A DNA stretch of 64,000 bases from Croceibacterium soli (GCF_009828065.1 NZ_WTYK01000004.1:310001-374000), one strand, 5' to 3'; positions 34,944 through 43,985 are shown, counted from the stretch's first letter. Notes: generated from the letters alone by a model not told the origin. Made by a program: numbers and translations.

Positions 34944-36296
34944 CTACGAGCGGACCAGCCCAACTCTTGGCGAGATCATTTGCTCGTCCCACCTAGCATA
35001 TTGCGCCTTCAGCGCCCGGAAGCGGTCCGGCTCGGCAGCCTTCCGATCCACCCGCTCCCCAGGGTCGAGGGCGAGATCGAAGAGGTACTCGCCGTCTCCG
35101 ACCCTTAGATATTTCCAGCTGCCATGACGCACCGCTTTCTGCTGCGAGCGCTGGCTCGTTCGCCAGAAGATGCTGCGCTCCAAGAGAGGACCACCATCCA
35201 GAGCCGGCAGCAGATCGATCCCATCCAGCGGGTGCGCTTGGCTTGGGGATGCTGCGGCCGCCGCGAGAATGGTGGCAGTCCAGTCGAGCGTGCTTGCAAC
35301 TTGAGTTGTGGTCACGCCGGCGGGGACCCTTCCGGGCCAGCTAACGAAAGCCGGCACACGGATCCCGCCCTCCCACAGAGTGCCTTTGCCGCCTGCGAGC
35401 CCACCCATGCTGGAGTATTGCTTGCCTCCGTTGTCGCTGGTGAAGATCACAAGCGTTCGCTCAGTGAGGCCTGTCTCCTCCAGCGCCGATAGAATACGTC
35501 CGACGGCCTCGTCCAGCGCCCGCATCATATCAGGGAACCGGTCCGGCGGACCGACGTCGAAAGGACCATCACCGCTGGCGCGAAGTGGTGCGTCACCGCG
35601 CCTTTGCCAGGGCGAATGCGGTGCCGTGCCCTGGTGATTCAGGAAGAACGGTTCACGGCCTTGACGGATAAAACGGACTGCCTCCTCCGCGATGAGGTCA
35701 GTCAAATATCCGGTAGGATGAACCGGTTCGGTGTTCCGGTAGAGATCGTGCCTACCAAGCGGATCGGCATGGGAGGTGTAATCGACGACGCCACTGAGCG
35801 GTCCGAAGAACTCGTCGAACCCATGCCGGTTGGGATGAAATCCGGGACGGACCCCCAGGTGCCACTTGCCGAACAGCCCGTTCGTGTAGCCTGCTTCCTT
35901 TAGAAGTGAAGAGAGGGTCGGGTGAGACGGTTCTAGGCCGATCTGGCGATCCTCTTCGGAAAGCGTCAGCGGCTCACGTAGGCCGACAGGGTGCCGCGCA
36001 GGGTACCGGCCAGTCATCAGCCCTACCCGGGTGGGAGTGCAGATGGGAGCGATTGAGTATGCTTGGGTGAAGCGTGTGCCCTGTGCCGCCAATTGGTCGA
36101 GCACGGGGGTTCTATAGTCGGCGCGGCCGTAGCTGCTGAGATCTCCGTAACCCAAATCATCGGCGGTAATCAGGACGATATTCGGACGCTGGTGCGAACT
36201 CGAACCTCCGCTTATCCTCGCCTGCGCTGCAACTGCGCTAGCTGCCGCGGTCATCGCGAGGAATGACCGCCTGCTGACCAAGTGGGGTGTGATCAT
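34944..36296 (-). CDS. Tat-exported sulfatase
   Basis: A 450-residue arylsulfatase-family hydrolase. The N-terminus SRRSFLAMTAAASAVAAQA is a twin-arginine signal. Metal-binding Asp46 and Asp47 are in LITADDLGYGD. The formylglycine motif is C86-T-P-T-R90 in PICTPTRVGLMTGRYPAR, so a formylglycine-generating enzyme is needed. Further on come FGKWHLG, VIFTSDNGG and the GLAGGKGTLWEGGIRVPAFV segment. It acts in the periplasm on a sulfate ester that cannot be named from sequence. No sulfatase-modifying enzyme is seen in the window. Confidence 0.92.
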   Translation of the reverse strand: MITPHLVSRRSFLAMTAAASAVAAQARISGGSSSHQRPNIVLITADDLGYGDLSSYGRADYRTPVLDQLAAQGTRFTQAYSIAPICTPTRVGLMTGRYPARHPVGLREPLTLSEEDRQIGLEPSHPTLSSLLKEAGYTNGLFGKWHLGVRPGFHPNRHGFDEFFGPLSGVVDYTSHADPLGRHDLYRNTEPVHPTGYLTDLIAEEAVRFIRQGREPFFLNHQGTAPHSPWQRRGDAPLRASGDGPFDVGPPDRFPDMMRALDEAVGRILSALEETGLTERTLVIFTSDNGGKQYSSMGGLAGGKGTLWEGGIRVPAFVSWPGRVPAGVTTTQVASTLDWTATILAAAAASPSQAHPLDGIDLLPALDGGPLLERSIFWRTSQRSQQKAVRHGSWKYLRVGDGEYLFDLALDPGERVDRKAAEPDRFRALKAQYARWDEQMISPRVGLVRS

Positions 36297-37055
36297 CCAG
36301 CTTCCACCGAAGCTTCCAATACCGACCGCTGCTGCACAGATTGTAACACATCACAGGGAGATTTGCGACAGCTCCCGCGTGACGTCCACAATTAGCCCCA
36401 ATCCCAGCGGGCTGATTTTGCCACAAGCAGTGCGGCAACTCAGGGTGGTTGGAAGCTCCTGACAGCCTTGGCCTTGGCCATAATCGCAATCTGCTCCATA
36501 ATCGCGACAGTCACTCTCGGCCGGATCAGCGAGCGGATAGAAGGCCTCTACAACGTGACAGCTTTGCCGCACTGTTACTTGTCACCCAATGATCCCCGCC
36601 GCCGCGAGATCCAGCGGAATTGGGGTAGTGAGCCCACGACAGAAGCCGCCTGCGACGCTGAAACGAGAGCAGGCGAAGGGGTGGCGGACTGACTGGTTCT
36701 GATCTCCTCTGCCAAGGCTGAAGCGCCCATCCGGCGCAAAACAGGATGATTGGTCGACAAGCGTGTTGCGACGCTCGACGAGAGGGTACGCAGCGCATCT
36801 AGTTGGATCCACGAGTGCCTGCCCTAGGGCGGTCTCGAGATCCATGAGGGTCCTGAAGTCAATACCTCGTCGTGGGAAGGCGGTCCTCACCCGCGCAGAT
36901 CCCTTTCGAAGCCAAACCGCCCAGGCCGCTCGGCTCTGCCCGCCGATCCTTACCGCCAAATCAACCGCGGGGGGCTACCTTCGACTGCTATGCGAACATT
37001 GCTACTCACGCTCTTCAGGAGTAGCTTACACGGACACCCATCAGGAGATGATCCT
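36297..37055. other. Gap without a supported gene
   Basis: About 760 bases between the divergent sulfatase and MBL genes. Short open frames exist on both strands. The only one with any protein-like feature is a 74-codon plus-strand frame from a TTG at 36468 with a hydrophobic start (LAIIAICSIIATVTL); it has no Shine-Dalgarno and the hydrophobic frame continues upstream without a start codon. It may be a remnant. Confidence 0.5.
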
Positions 37056-37784
37056 ATGGAGACGAAGGCAGACGAGATCGCGAACGGCATCTACCGGCTG
37101 TCGACTTACGTTCCGGGTATTGCACCGCCTGACGGGCTAACGTTCAACCAGTTCCTGATTACCGCGCGCGAGCCACTGCTGTTCCACTGCGGACCGAGGG
37201 CGATGTTTCCGTCAGTTTCCGCCGCGGTCTCGATCATACTGCCCGTGGAGCAGCTGCGCTGGATCAGCTTCGGGCACATCGAAGCAGATGAATGTGGGGC
37301 AATGAACTTGTGGCTCGAAGCCGCTCCTGAAGCTCAAGTGATCTATAGCGAGCTAGGCTGCGAAATCTCAGTCAACGATCTCGCTGACCGGCCGCCGCGC
37401 GCGTTGGCACGGGACGAGGTGCTGGACCTCGGCGGCAAGCGAGTTCGCGTGATCGCTACACCGCATGTGCCTCATGCATGGGAAGCTCAGGTCCTCTACG
37501 AAGAGACCACCGAGACGCTCTTTTGCGGCGACCTCTTTACCCACGTGGGTGATGGGGAGCCCCTCACCCGCGAAGGGATCGTGGGGCCAGCCATCGCCGC
37601 AGAACAGATGTTTCATTTCACAAGCCTCGGCCCCTTCACCGCGCCGACGATCCGGAAGCTTGCGGAGCTTACACCGAAGCGGCTCGCGCTGATGCATGGC
37701 TCATCGTTCGAAGGGCATGCAGCGGGGGAATTGAACGCATTGGCTAATCGGTACGAGGAACTTGTCCAAGCCGCTGCTGCATGA
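37056..37784 (+). CDS. MBL-fold protein with flavodiiron-type metal motif
   Basis: A 242-residue metallo-beta-lactamase-fold protein. The ATG follows CAGGAG. The metal motif is FGHIEADECGA (H-x-E-x-D), the pattern of flavodiiron proteins rather than the HxHxDH of hydrolases. A further His is in ATPHVPHAWEAQVL, an Asp in FCGDLFTHVGD and a last His in ALMHGSSFEGH. It has no flavodoxin domain, so it would depend on an external electron donor if it acts on O2 or NO, or act as a diiron sensor. The activity is not established. Confidence 0.8.
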   Translation: METKADEIANGIYRLSTYVPGIAPPDGLTFNQFLITAREPLLFHCGPRAMFPSVSAAVSIILPVEQLRWISFGHIEADECGAMNLWLEAAPEAQVIYSELGCEISVNDLADRPPRALARDEVLDLGGKRVRVIATPHVPHAWEAQVLYEETTETLFCGDLFTHVGDGEPLTREGIVGPAIAAEQMFHFTSLGPFTAPTIRKLAELTPKRLALMHGSSFEGHAAGELNALANRYEELVQAAAA

Positions 37785-37824
37785 GCGTACCGGCAAAGCA
37801 CGGCTTAAGCATGGAGTGCGTGAT

Positions 37825-38100
37825 ATGCCTCAGTACGTGATCGAAAGAGAAATGCCGGGTGCCGGCTCTCTCACGCCGGATGACCTGAGAAGCGCTTCAC
37901 AGAAGTCGTGTTCGGTGCTGCATGACCTCGGGCCAGACGTTCAATGGGTTCACAGCTATGTCACCGATGACAAGATCTACTGCATCTACCGCGCGCCTAG
38001 TGCGGATTTGATCCAGCAGCATGCCGACACTGCCGGCTTCCCAGCGAATAGCATTTCCGAGATAAGGACCACCATCGATCCCACTACCGCGGAGCGGTAG
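37825..38100 (+). CDS. DUF4242-type small protein
   Basis: A 91-residue protein: MPQYVIEREMPGAGSLTPDD, LGPDVQWVHSYVTDDKIYCI and YRAPSADLIQQHADTAGFPA, then ISEIRTTIDPTT. This is the ferredoxin-like DUF4242 pattern (YVxERxxPGAG, WxxSYVxDDKxYCIY, HAxxAGFP). Family role unknown; members are often proposed to bind metals through the His/Cys residues. It follows the MBL gene at 40 bases and may be in the same unit. Confidence 0.8.
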   Translation: MPQYVIEREMPGAGSLTPDDLRSASQKSCSVLHDLGPDVQWVHSYVTDDKIYCIYRAPSADLIQQHADTAGFPANSISEIRTTIDPTTAER

Positions 38101-38478
38101 AATACCGAACTGGCTATGCTTTCCACCTTCGAGCGAGCCCAGCAACGTCACTTTCGGAGGATGGATCCAGCGCCGGAGCCCGAACGGACCGAGAAGGACT
38201 GCATCCTCTAGGACAGCGTGCAGGTCATGCGGCCGCCCAGGTAATCGACGCGGCACGCAGCGGTGTCAGAGCACGCGGCGGACGGGTCAAGCACTCAGAC
38301 CTTCGCGCCGGCGGTCGCTGCAAACCGCCGCGACGGAAGGTCCGCTTAGCGGCCCGCCACTCAAGCTGACTGCTCGAATGGCCGGTAGTCAGGATGGCGA
38401 ACGGTAGCTCGGCGTGCGGCAATTGGGTGAAAAGCGGACGTACATGATCGACTTGGCATAACACTGTCGGAGCGCCGA
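38101..38478. other. Gap without a supported gene
   Basis: About 380 bases between convergent genes. A minus-strand frame of 95 codons (38225-38512) overlaps the end of the LRR gene but shows no motif and has an arginine-rich end. Nothing else is seen. Confidence 0.45.
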
Positions 38479-39249
38479 TCAGCCAGCTGGCCTGATGACC
38501 GGCTTCCTCCAAGCTTCGGGATCAAACCAGCTGCACACTAGATCTGGTCTCGCTGCGCGCAGAAGCTCGAACTCCGAACGAGGGGCGCACCTTGCGATGC
38601 TGAGGTATTCCAGTTGCGGACATTGAGCGAGGGGCGAGAGGCGCTTATCTGCGAGCCGCGTCGACACGCACAGAACCGCGCGGAGGGACCTGAGGCCCGC
38701 AAGAGGAGCAAAGCTCTCGATCTTGTAGAGACTGTCGATGGCACCCTCGATCCCGATAACTTCAAGATGGTGTGCGCCACTCAGCCATTCGATGTTGGGC
38801 ATCCTCTTGGGGTTCGTGATTAGCAAAGTCCGCAAGGAGGGCAGTTCGAGCAGACGGGAGAAATCGGACAGCTTACGAGGGCTGTCAATGCTGAGGTGCT
38901 CAAGCTCCTTGAGGGCGAGAAGCGGCGTCAGGTCAGTCCCGAGGAACGGCCACTCCAACTCCAGCCTCCGGAGCCGCGAAAGCTGCCCGATCGCCTCGAG
39001 GAACGGCTGGTCCACGTTAGCGGCGATCAGGTGCGCTAGAGCGTTCTTATCAGCGATCGCCCGATAGTTCAGCTTCTGCCGGCTTACCCAGGCTCGCGTC
39101 GCCTCTCCTGGGATCTGAGCTGCCGCCTCGAAGTAATGTCGCTCTCCCCACTCTTTCCAGTCACGATCGCGGTGGCCACGAAATCGTGCGCTGAGGGCGC
39201 TCTCAGTGGAAGGGTAGGAGTGGAAGGCACCGTTCATAACAGGCGCCAT
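38479..39249 (-). CDS. Leucine-rich-repeat protein
   Basis: A protein of about 256 residues with irregular leucine-rich repeats from about residue 80 on: LSRLRRLELEWPFLGTDLTP, LLALKELEHLSIDSPRKLSD, LLELPSLRTLLITNPKRMPN, LSGAHHLEVIGIEGAI, LAGLRSLRAVLCVS, LAQCPQLEYLSIARC. No signal peptide or membrane segment is seen, so it is probably cytoplasmic and binds another macromolecule. The start is uncertain: ATG at 39249 or 39237, or a TTG at 39312, none with a good Shine-Dalgarno. Confidence 0.68.
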   Translation of the reverse strand: MAPVMNGAFHSYPSTESALSARFRGHRDRDWKEWGERHYFEAAAQIPGEATRAWVSRQKLNYRAIADKNALAHLIAANVDQPFLEAIGQLSRLRRLELEWPFLGTDLTPLLALKELEHLSIDSPRKLSDFSRLLELPSLRTLLITNPKRMPNIEWLSGAHHLEVIGIEGAIDSLYKIESFAPLAGLRSLRAVLCVSTRLADKRLSPLAQCPQLEYLSIARCAPRSEFELLRAARPDLVCSWFDPEAWRKPVIRPAG

Positions 39250-39590
39250 ACCGTGGAACGGTAAAGAACCGTGTACGACACTTGAGGGGGGCGCGAAGCA
39301 AGTTTTGCTCAATGTGAGTGCATGAGCGTCCGGTCAGTATCGTACCTGCGGAAATGAAGGTCCGTGCTGGGTCACTAGTCGACCGGCCGGTTCAGCTAGG
39401 ATGTTCGCAATCGCGGTCGCTCTTAGGCGCGCGGGGATCTGTCCCACCGTGCATCCGGCACCGCTTAGGCCTCCTCAGTGCTGGTGACTCGCACTCCTTT
39501 CCCTTGTAAGTCTTGGTCGAGCAACGCGGGCTACAAAGCTCGGTTCGATCATATCTGTTGGTCGCAAGGCTCCTGCGCTACTATGCAGGC

Positions 39591-40097
39591 ATGGCATGGG
39601 GATCCAAGCAGTTCGACTTCCGCACTGAGCTGACCAAGCAGAAGCACAAGCGGAGGCGGAAGACGGCGAAGCTCGCGGCGAGTGGCTTGGCTGCCGGTAT
39701 TTTGCTTGGGCTTAGCGCCGCGAACTTGCTCAACTTCTCTGATCCCGCAGCTGCATTGAACTCAAGCGAGCCCTTCAGGGTGTGCGGCAAGGTTCGGGAA
39801 AACTGTGTCGTGGACGGGGATACCTTCTGGTCTGCCGGCGAGAAGATCAGGATCGCGGACATCGACACACCTGAGATCAACGGCAAATGCGCGAGCGAAA
39901 AGGAACGAGCGAGACAAGCTCGTGATCGCTTGGGCGCGCTGCTCAGCCGCGGCGAGTTCGTGGTGCATCGCCAGGGAACGGATCGGTATGGCCGCACGCT
40001 TGCTGTCGTGACGAGTGGTGGGCGCTCGGTGGGGGATGTGCTCGTGAGCGAAGGCCTCGCGCGAACTTGGTCTGGCAGAAGGGAACCCTGGTGCTGA
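39591..40097 (+). CDS. Membrane-anchored thermonuclease-like protein (SNase domain)
   Basis: A 168-residue protein with a basic N-terminus (KQKHKRRRKTAK), a membrane segment or uncleaved signal (LAASGLAAGILLGLSAANLL, about residues 27-46) and a staphylococcal-nuclease domain: VVDGDTFWSAGEKIRIADID with TPEINGKC, ERARQARDRLGALL, and DRYGRTLAVV. The Asp, Arg and Glu positions of the SNase site are present in order. It probably cleaves nucleic acid outside the cytoplasm. Confidence 0.82.
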   Translation: MAWGSKQFDFRTELTKQKHKRRRKTAKLAASGLAAGILLGLSAANLLNFSDPAAALNSSEPFRVCGKVRENCVVDGDTFWSAGEKIRIADIDTPEINGKCASEKERARQARDRLGALLSRGEFVVHRQGTDRYGRTLAVVTSGGRSVGDVLVSEGLARTWSGRREPWC

Positions 40098-40134
40098 TTG
40101 GCATCACAATCCGCGAGCCGGCGGTTAACTGACC

Positions 40135-41010
40135 ATGCCGCGCGGCTTCATCGAACCGATGATGCCGACCTTAGCCGATGACGCACCTTGTGGCGACGAT
40201 TGGCAGCACGAGATAAAGTACGACGGATACCGAACGGAGATCGCTGTGAGTGGCGGCTCTGCCCGAGCGTTCACGCGCAACGGACACGACTGGACGTCGA
40301 AGTATCGGCCACTGGTCGGTGCCGCTGCCTCGCTTGCGTGCTCGACCGCGCTGATCGACGGAGAGGTAATCGTCCAGGACGAAGCGGGCCGCAGCGACTT
40401 CCACAGCTTGCGAGCCGCAATTCATCAAAGCCCCGCTCGTTTGGCATTCATGGCCTTCGATCTACTGGAGCTCGACGGGCGCGACCTTCGCCGTCTGCCG
40501 CTCGAGGATCGCCGGTCCCGACTGGCTGACCTGCTGGGCGAGAACCGACCTGGTAATTGCCTGCAAATGAGCACGCATATCGTTGGCAGTGGCGAGGAGT
40601 TCTTCGCAGCGGCAGACGCTCATAACCTCGAAGGGATCGTCTCGAAGAAGCTCGGCAGCCGCTACCGCTCAGGGCGCAGCAAGAGCTGGTTGAAGATCAA
40701 GACATTCGAACAAGCTGAGTTCGTAGTGCTGGGCGTCCATCGCGAGCCCGGCAAACCTACGGTGGCGCTCCTGGCGCGCGAACAGGATGGGCAGCTTCGC
40801 TACGCTGGCAACGCCGCAGTCACTCTGGCGGCTGCCGAACGTGAGGGGTTCTGGCGTGCCGTCGAAGCGCTGAGTGCCGCCAGGCCAGCCATCAGGATGG
40901 CTCGCTCCGAAGCACAATGGCTGGAGCCCCGCTTGCGAGTAACGGCCCGATACCTGCGCAATGAGGAGACGCTGCGCCACGCGACGCTCACCGGCATCTG
41001 TGACCTGTAG
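40135..41010 (+). CDS. ATP-dependent DNA ligase (LigD ligase-domain type)
   Basis: A 291-residue stand-alone ligase. The adenylated lysine is Lys28 in WQHEIKYDGYR. ALIDGEVIVQDEAGRSDFHS, FMAFDLLELDGRDLR, EGIVSKKLGSRYRSGRSKSW and LKIK are motifs III-V. An OB-fold follows from about residue 185 (AEFVVLGVHREPG; LRYAGNAAV). It has neither the Pol nor the phosphoesterase domain of full LigD and no Ku gene beside it. It likely repairs nicks or breaks, next to a nuclease and an abasic-site protein. Confidence 0.9.
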   Translation: MPRGFIEPMMPTLADDAPCGDDWQHEIKYDGYRTEIAVSGGSARAFTRNGHDWTSKYRPLVGAAASLACSTALIDGEVIVQDEAGRSDFHSLRAAIHQSPARLAFMAFDLLELDGRDLRRLPLEDRRSRLADLLGENRPGNCLQMSTHIVGSGEEFFAAADAHNLEGIVSKKLGSRYRSGRSKSWLKIKTFEQAEFVVLGVHREPGKPTVALLAREQDGQLRYAGNAAVTLAAAEREGFWRAVEALSAARPAIRMARSEAQWLEPRLRVTARYLRNEETLRHATLTGICDL

Positions 41011-41030
41011 GCGCAAGCTCCGACTGTTGC

Positions 41031-41270
41031 TTAGCGGGACCACACTTCAGGGCCGCTGCAGTGCTGGGCGTCGAAGCTTCTGCCTTCACATTCCTGGCAC
41101 TTGAGGCGCTCACCAAGCCGATCCAGCCGGGTGCTCGCTCTCGCCCGCGCAAGCCGTTCAAGCAGCACCAACGGGTCCACTCGAGCCGTGTGACCGCACC
41201 GGCAGATCAGCTTCACCCAATAGCCATGCCGGGCGAGGTCGGAGAGAGTTTCGAGTCGGTACCGGACCAT
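41031..41270 (-). CDS. Small zinc-ribbon-like protein
   Basis: A 79-residue protein with Cys pairs spaced as in a zinc ribbon: KLICRCGHTARVD and LKCQECEGRSFDAQHC. The helical section between (LLERLARARASTRLDRLGER) is arginine-rich. The start at 41270 (MVRYRLETLSDLARHGYWV) is chosen because residues before it do not look like protein. Role unknown; DNA binding is possible. Confidence 0.65.
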   Translation of the reverse strand: MVRYRLETLSDLARHGYWVKLICRCGHTARVDPLVLLERLARARASTRLDRLGERLKCQECEGRSFDAQHCSGPEVWSR

Positions 41271-41320
41271 CCGGCGGTTTAGAACAAACGCAGAACTCGC
41301 GCGCAAGCTCTGGATGGGAG

Positions 41321-41653
41321 CTACCCGTTCGGCTTCCCCTGCCACCACGCCGCGTAGGGTGTGTTCTTCACCATCCGGCGGTTGAAGTCCGGCGTCCCAT
41401 CGGACCACCAGGGGTCCCCTCGTTCCCCAAGCGCTTCCTTTGCCGCTTGCACCCGTGCTCTGGCCGATGAAAGGTCATCGTCATTCCTGGCCTTCAACGC
41501 GGCGCGGACAGCCCGTCTCGCGCTCATCAGGTCCTTCACCAGTTCTTCGCGGACTTCGGTGTCCAAGAGCGGGTTCGCAGCGCGCCACAAGCGCCCTCGC
41601 ACCACGATGTAACGCCCGTCGGGCGTTGTGACGGGCTCCTGATCCTTGCTCAT
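41321..41653 (-). CDS. Conserved-looking hypothetical protein
   Basis: A 110-residue protein. It has an N-terminal strand pair (PDGRYIVVRGRLWRAANPLL), a central charged helix (LVKDLMSARRAVRAALKARN; ARARVQAAKEALGERG), and a tail (WWSDGTPDFNRRMVKNTPYA). I cannot name a family. It lies just downstream of the HMCES/YedK gene on the same strand (28-base gap), so the two may be co-transcribed. Confidence 0.65.
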   Translation of the reverse strand: MSKDQEPVTTPDGRYIVVRGRLWRAANPLLDTEVREELVKDLMSARRAVRAALKARNDDDLSSARARVQAAKEALGERGDPWWSDGTPDFNRRMVKNTPYAAWWQGKPNG

Positions 41654-41681
41654 GGCGGAGCAGACAAGGGCAAGCGACCGA

Positions 41682-42296
41682 TCATCGGGTTGAAGCTCTC
41701 CTCTGAACCCAAGGATCAGTTGTCCGATTGCGGACCATCAAGTCGGGATAGGGACGGCACAAAAGAGCCGCCTGATCCGGCGGACCGTCAAGCCAGTCGC
41801 CCCAGTCCTGTCGCCGGAGTATGACTGGCATACGATCGTGCACATCCGCTACATGGATGCAGGCTTCCGTCATCACCATCGAATAGGCGGGTCCCCACTC
41901 AGGCGTGTCGCGCCAGATCCCGGCAACCCCGAAGATCGGCTCGTCAGGTAGCTCAAACCACGTTCGCGTCTTTGAGCCCTTCTCTCCCTCGGCTTCCGCG
42001 AACTCCGTCACTGGAATGAGGCAACGCCGCTCTTGGAAGCTGTAGCGCCACATGAAGCTATCGAGCTTGTCGGCGCGAGTGTTATTTACGGGCTTGGGTT
42101 TGAGCGGCTGCCCGGCCTTGCCCTTCAGAACCAACGGGAAACCCCAGGTCATGGAGCGGACTTCTCCGCCTGCCACCACGATTCCAGGATAGCCAGGGTA
42201 CACCTCAGCACTGGCATTGGATGGCGTCCGTTCAGCGGCGCCGAAGAGCTTCGCTACTTCCGCTGATGAGGCGCTCATGCGGTACAAATTGCACAT
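41682..42296 (-). CDS. HMCES/YedK-type abasic-site processing protein (SRAP)
   Basis: A 204-residue SRAP-domain protein. The catalytic Cys2 is directly after the initiator Met (MCNLYRM), as needed for cross-linking to abasic sites in single-stranded DNA. EVYPGYPGIVV, MTWGFPLVLKG, NNTRADKLDSFMWRYSFQER with RCLIPVTEFAEAE, FGVAGIWR and MVMTEACIHVADVHDRMPVI with the catalytic His are all in place. It protects stalled forks from abasic-site breakage. Confidence 0.92.
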   Translation of the reverse strand: MCNLYRMSASSAEVAKLFGAAERTPSNASAEVYPGYPGIVVAGGEVRSMTWGFPLVLKGKAGQPLKPKPVNNTRADKLDSFMWRYSFQERRCLIPVTEFAEAEGEKGSKTRTWFELPDEPIFGVAGIWRDTPEWGPAYSMVMTEACIHVADVHDRMPVILRRQDWGDWLDGPPDQAALLCRPYPDLMVRNRTTDPWVQRRASTR

Positions 42297-42373
42297 AGCT
42301 CAACGTGCGGTGTGGCTGACGGCGAGTCAATCTGATCGGCAGTGATGGTGAGATGCTGAGGAAGGGCAGGCCC

Positions 42374-42787
42374 TCACGAGGCGCGAGGACTGGCTGCGCT
42401 CGATGGCCATTTGGTGACGCCCCCTGTCCATAACGCCATCCAGATCAATACCGGCTGCATTAGCAGGCGCGGGATATGATACGCGAGGCTCAGCCCGCCA
42501 TCGGTGCGTTCAAGATCCATCAGCAGGTGACTTACGTTAGCCGGCCAAACGCAGAGTGCATAAAGAGCGAGGCCGATGGCACCTGCGCGGCGCAAGCGAG
42601 ACTGCCACGGTTACGCCAAGGCTATGGCCCCAAGCAACTCGGCAATGCCCGTAAGCTTCACGACCTGCTCCGCGAAAGGCACCAAGCCCTCGATGAGCCG
42701 GATGAATGGGTCTGGGGCAATTGCATGGAAAACGCCGGCGGTTGCGTATGACACAGCGAGCAGCCACCGCAGGGCGGTGCGGATCAC
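42374..42787 (-). pseudogene. DoxX-like membrane protein interrupted by an in-frame TAA
   Basis: A single minus-strand frame runs from a GTG at 42787 to 42374 (138 codons) with one stop, TAA at 42611-42613, in the middle. Before the stop it reads LRWLLAVSYATAGVFHAIAP, FIRLIEGLVPFAEQVVKLTG and IAELLGAIALA; after it, PWQSRLRRAGAIGLALYALC, VWPANVSHLLMDLER and LLMQPVLIWMALW. Both halves match the four-segment DoxX-like family, including the PANVSHLL segment that follows the third helix. The stop replaces one codon of the loop, so this is a nonsense mutation rather than a frameshift. Confidence 0.85.
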
Positions 42788-42847
42788 GGACCGGGCCAGA
42801 CGGTGAGGTGATTCATTGGCCGCAGCAATCCAGCTCTGGGCCTCAGA

Positions 42848-42991
42848 TTACTGATACCCGCCTTCGCGCTTGCGCTCTTCCGCAGCCTTTTCTTGAGCCT
42901 TGATCATGCTTGTGTCCTCTTGCTCTCCGCTGTGGGACTGCTCCTTCTGCGAGGCCTTTTTACGATCTCCGGCCTGGTCATCGCGTTGCAT
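42848..42991 (-). CDS. Small highly charged protein
   Basis: A 47-residue hydrophilic protein (MQRDDQAGDRKKASQKEQSH...AQEKAAEERKREGGYQ). The ATG at 42991 follows AAGGAGAAG, which supports translation. It looks disordered and resembles small stress-type peptides only in composition. No family is assigned. Confidence 0.55.
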   Translation of the reverse strand: MQRDDQAGDRKKASQKEQSHSGEQEDTSMIKAQEKAAEERKREGGYQ

Positions 42992-43388
42992 GGTTCTTCT
43001 CCTTGACTGACCGACTAACCGCCCGCCGAAACGCGGGTTCCTCGCGAACCATGGAGCATCAGCAGAGGGCATCGGAGCTGAACAAGCGCGGTGCCTTAGT
43101 GTTGTGACGCCGAGCAGATGAGCGGACCGCCCCGAAGCCTGCCAGAAGCGTCGCCAACCTCAAGCGAACTGCCGCCGCATGTAGAGCGGCCTCGCCCGAG
43201 AGGCCTGGCATTCCTGAAGGTCCGCTCTTCGTGGCGCCACAGCCGTAAACCAAGGGCCCACATTGGTGGGAAGCTGACGCTCGCCGTGAGGTAGTACTAA
43301 CCGAAGAACTCCTGAGTCACGCTGGGGCGGACAACGCTGCACTTACGATGAGCGCGACAAGCAACGAGTGGCGATGAGGTCTATCGGT
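42992..43388. other. Gap without a supported gene
   Basis: About 400 bases between two minus-strand genes. Only short overlapping frames without ribosome sites are present. Confidence 0.45.
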
Positions 43389-43985
43389 TCATCGCTTCAC
43401 CATGGCCCAGTTTCGAAGCTGCACACCGGGAATAGGGACCTCGCTGACGACTTCGAAACCTAGCCGTTCATAGAGGCGAACGTTCTCAGTAGTCTGTGTT
43501 TCAAGAAAAACCGGCACACCTTCACTCTTAGCTCGGCCAAGCATTGCGCGCGTAAGGCTGCTGCCCACTCCACAACCTTGCTTGTCGGCACGAACCCCTA
43601 GAGCGAAGAGATAGTAATGTGCTTCCGGCAAAGCTTCCCGGTGCATGGCGTCCGTATGCTGAGCAAATGCAACGAACGCCTTGAAATCGCGCATTCCCAT
43701 ATAGAAGGGAGCGGTGAACATCCCCGAACGAAACATCCGCCACGGTGTCATTGCCGTCCCGTTTGGGAGCAGCCAGAGCGCGACGCCCGACCCATCTTCT
43801 GATCCGTAGCACTCGCCGAACAGCAGGGCATACCTGCAGGTGCGGTCCCAAAAGTACCTGAGCTTGGCGGATGAGTTTGGTTCTCGAAACAACTCGGACC
43901 CAGGCGGACGGCCGTGGAAGGCGTCCGCCAGGATGTTCGATGCCCATCCCAAGTCGTTCCAGCTCAGCCGCTTCGGATGCATCAT
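43389..43985 (-). CDS. GNAT-family N-acetyltransferase
   Basis: A 198-residue acetyltransferase. The acetyl-CoA motif is YYLFALGVRADKQGCGVGSS followed by LTRAMLGRAKSEGVPVFLET and ENVRLYERLGFEVVSE, the A and B motifs of GNAT enzymes. The N-terminal half (LADAFHGRPPGSELF, YALLFGECYGSEDGSGVALW) fits the group with an early aromatic-rich region. Substrate unknown. Confidence 0.87.
   Translation of the reverse strand: MMHPKRLSWNDLGWASNILADAFHGRPPGSELFREPNSSAKLRYFWDRTCRYALLFGECYGSEDGSGVALWLLPNGTAMTPWRMFRSGMFTAPFYMGMRDFKAFVAFAQHTDAMHREALPEAHYYLFALGVRADKQGCGVGSSLTRAMLGRAKSEGVPVFLETQTTENVRLYERLGFEVVSEVPIPGVQLRNWAMVKR

Noticed and set aside
36468-36692. 74-codon plus-strand frame with hydrophobic N-terminus
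   Set aside because: Only a TTG start, no Shine-Dalgarno, and the hydrophobic frame continues upstream without a start codon; treated as a possible remnant only.
43059-43342. Short minus-strand frames between the small charged gene and the GNAT gene
   Set aside because: Arginine/proline-rich, no ribosome site and no recognisable motif.
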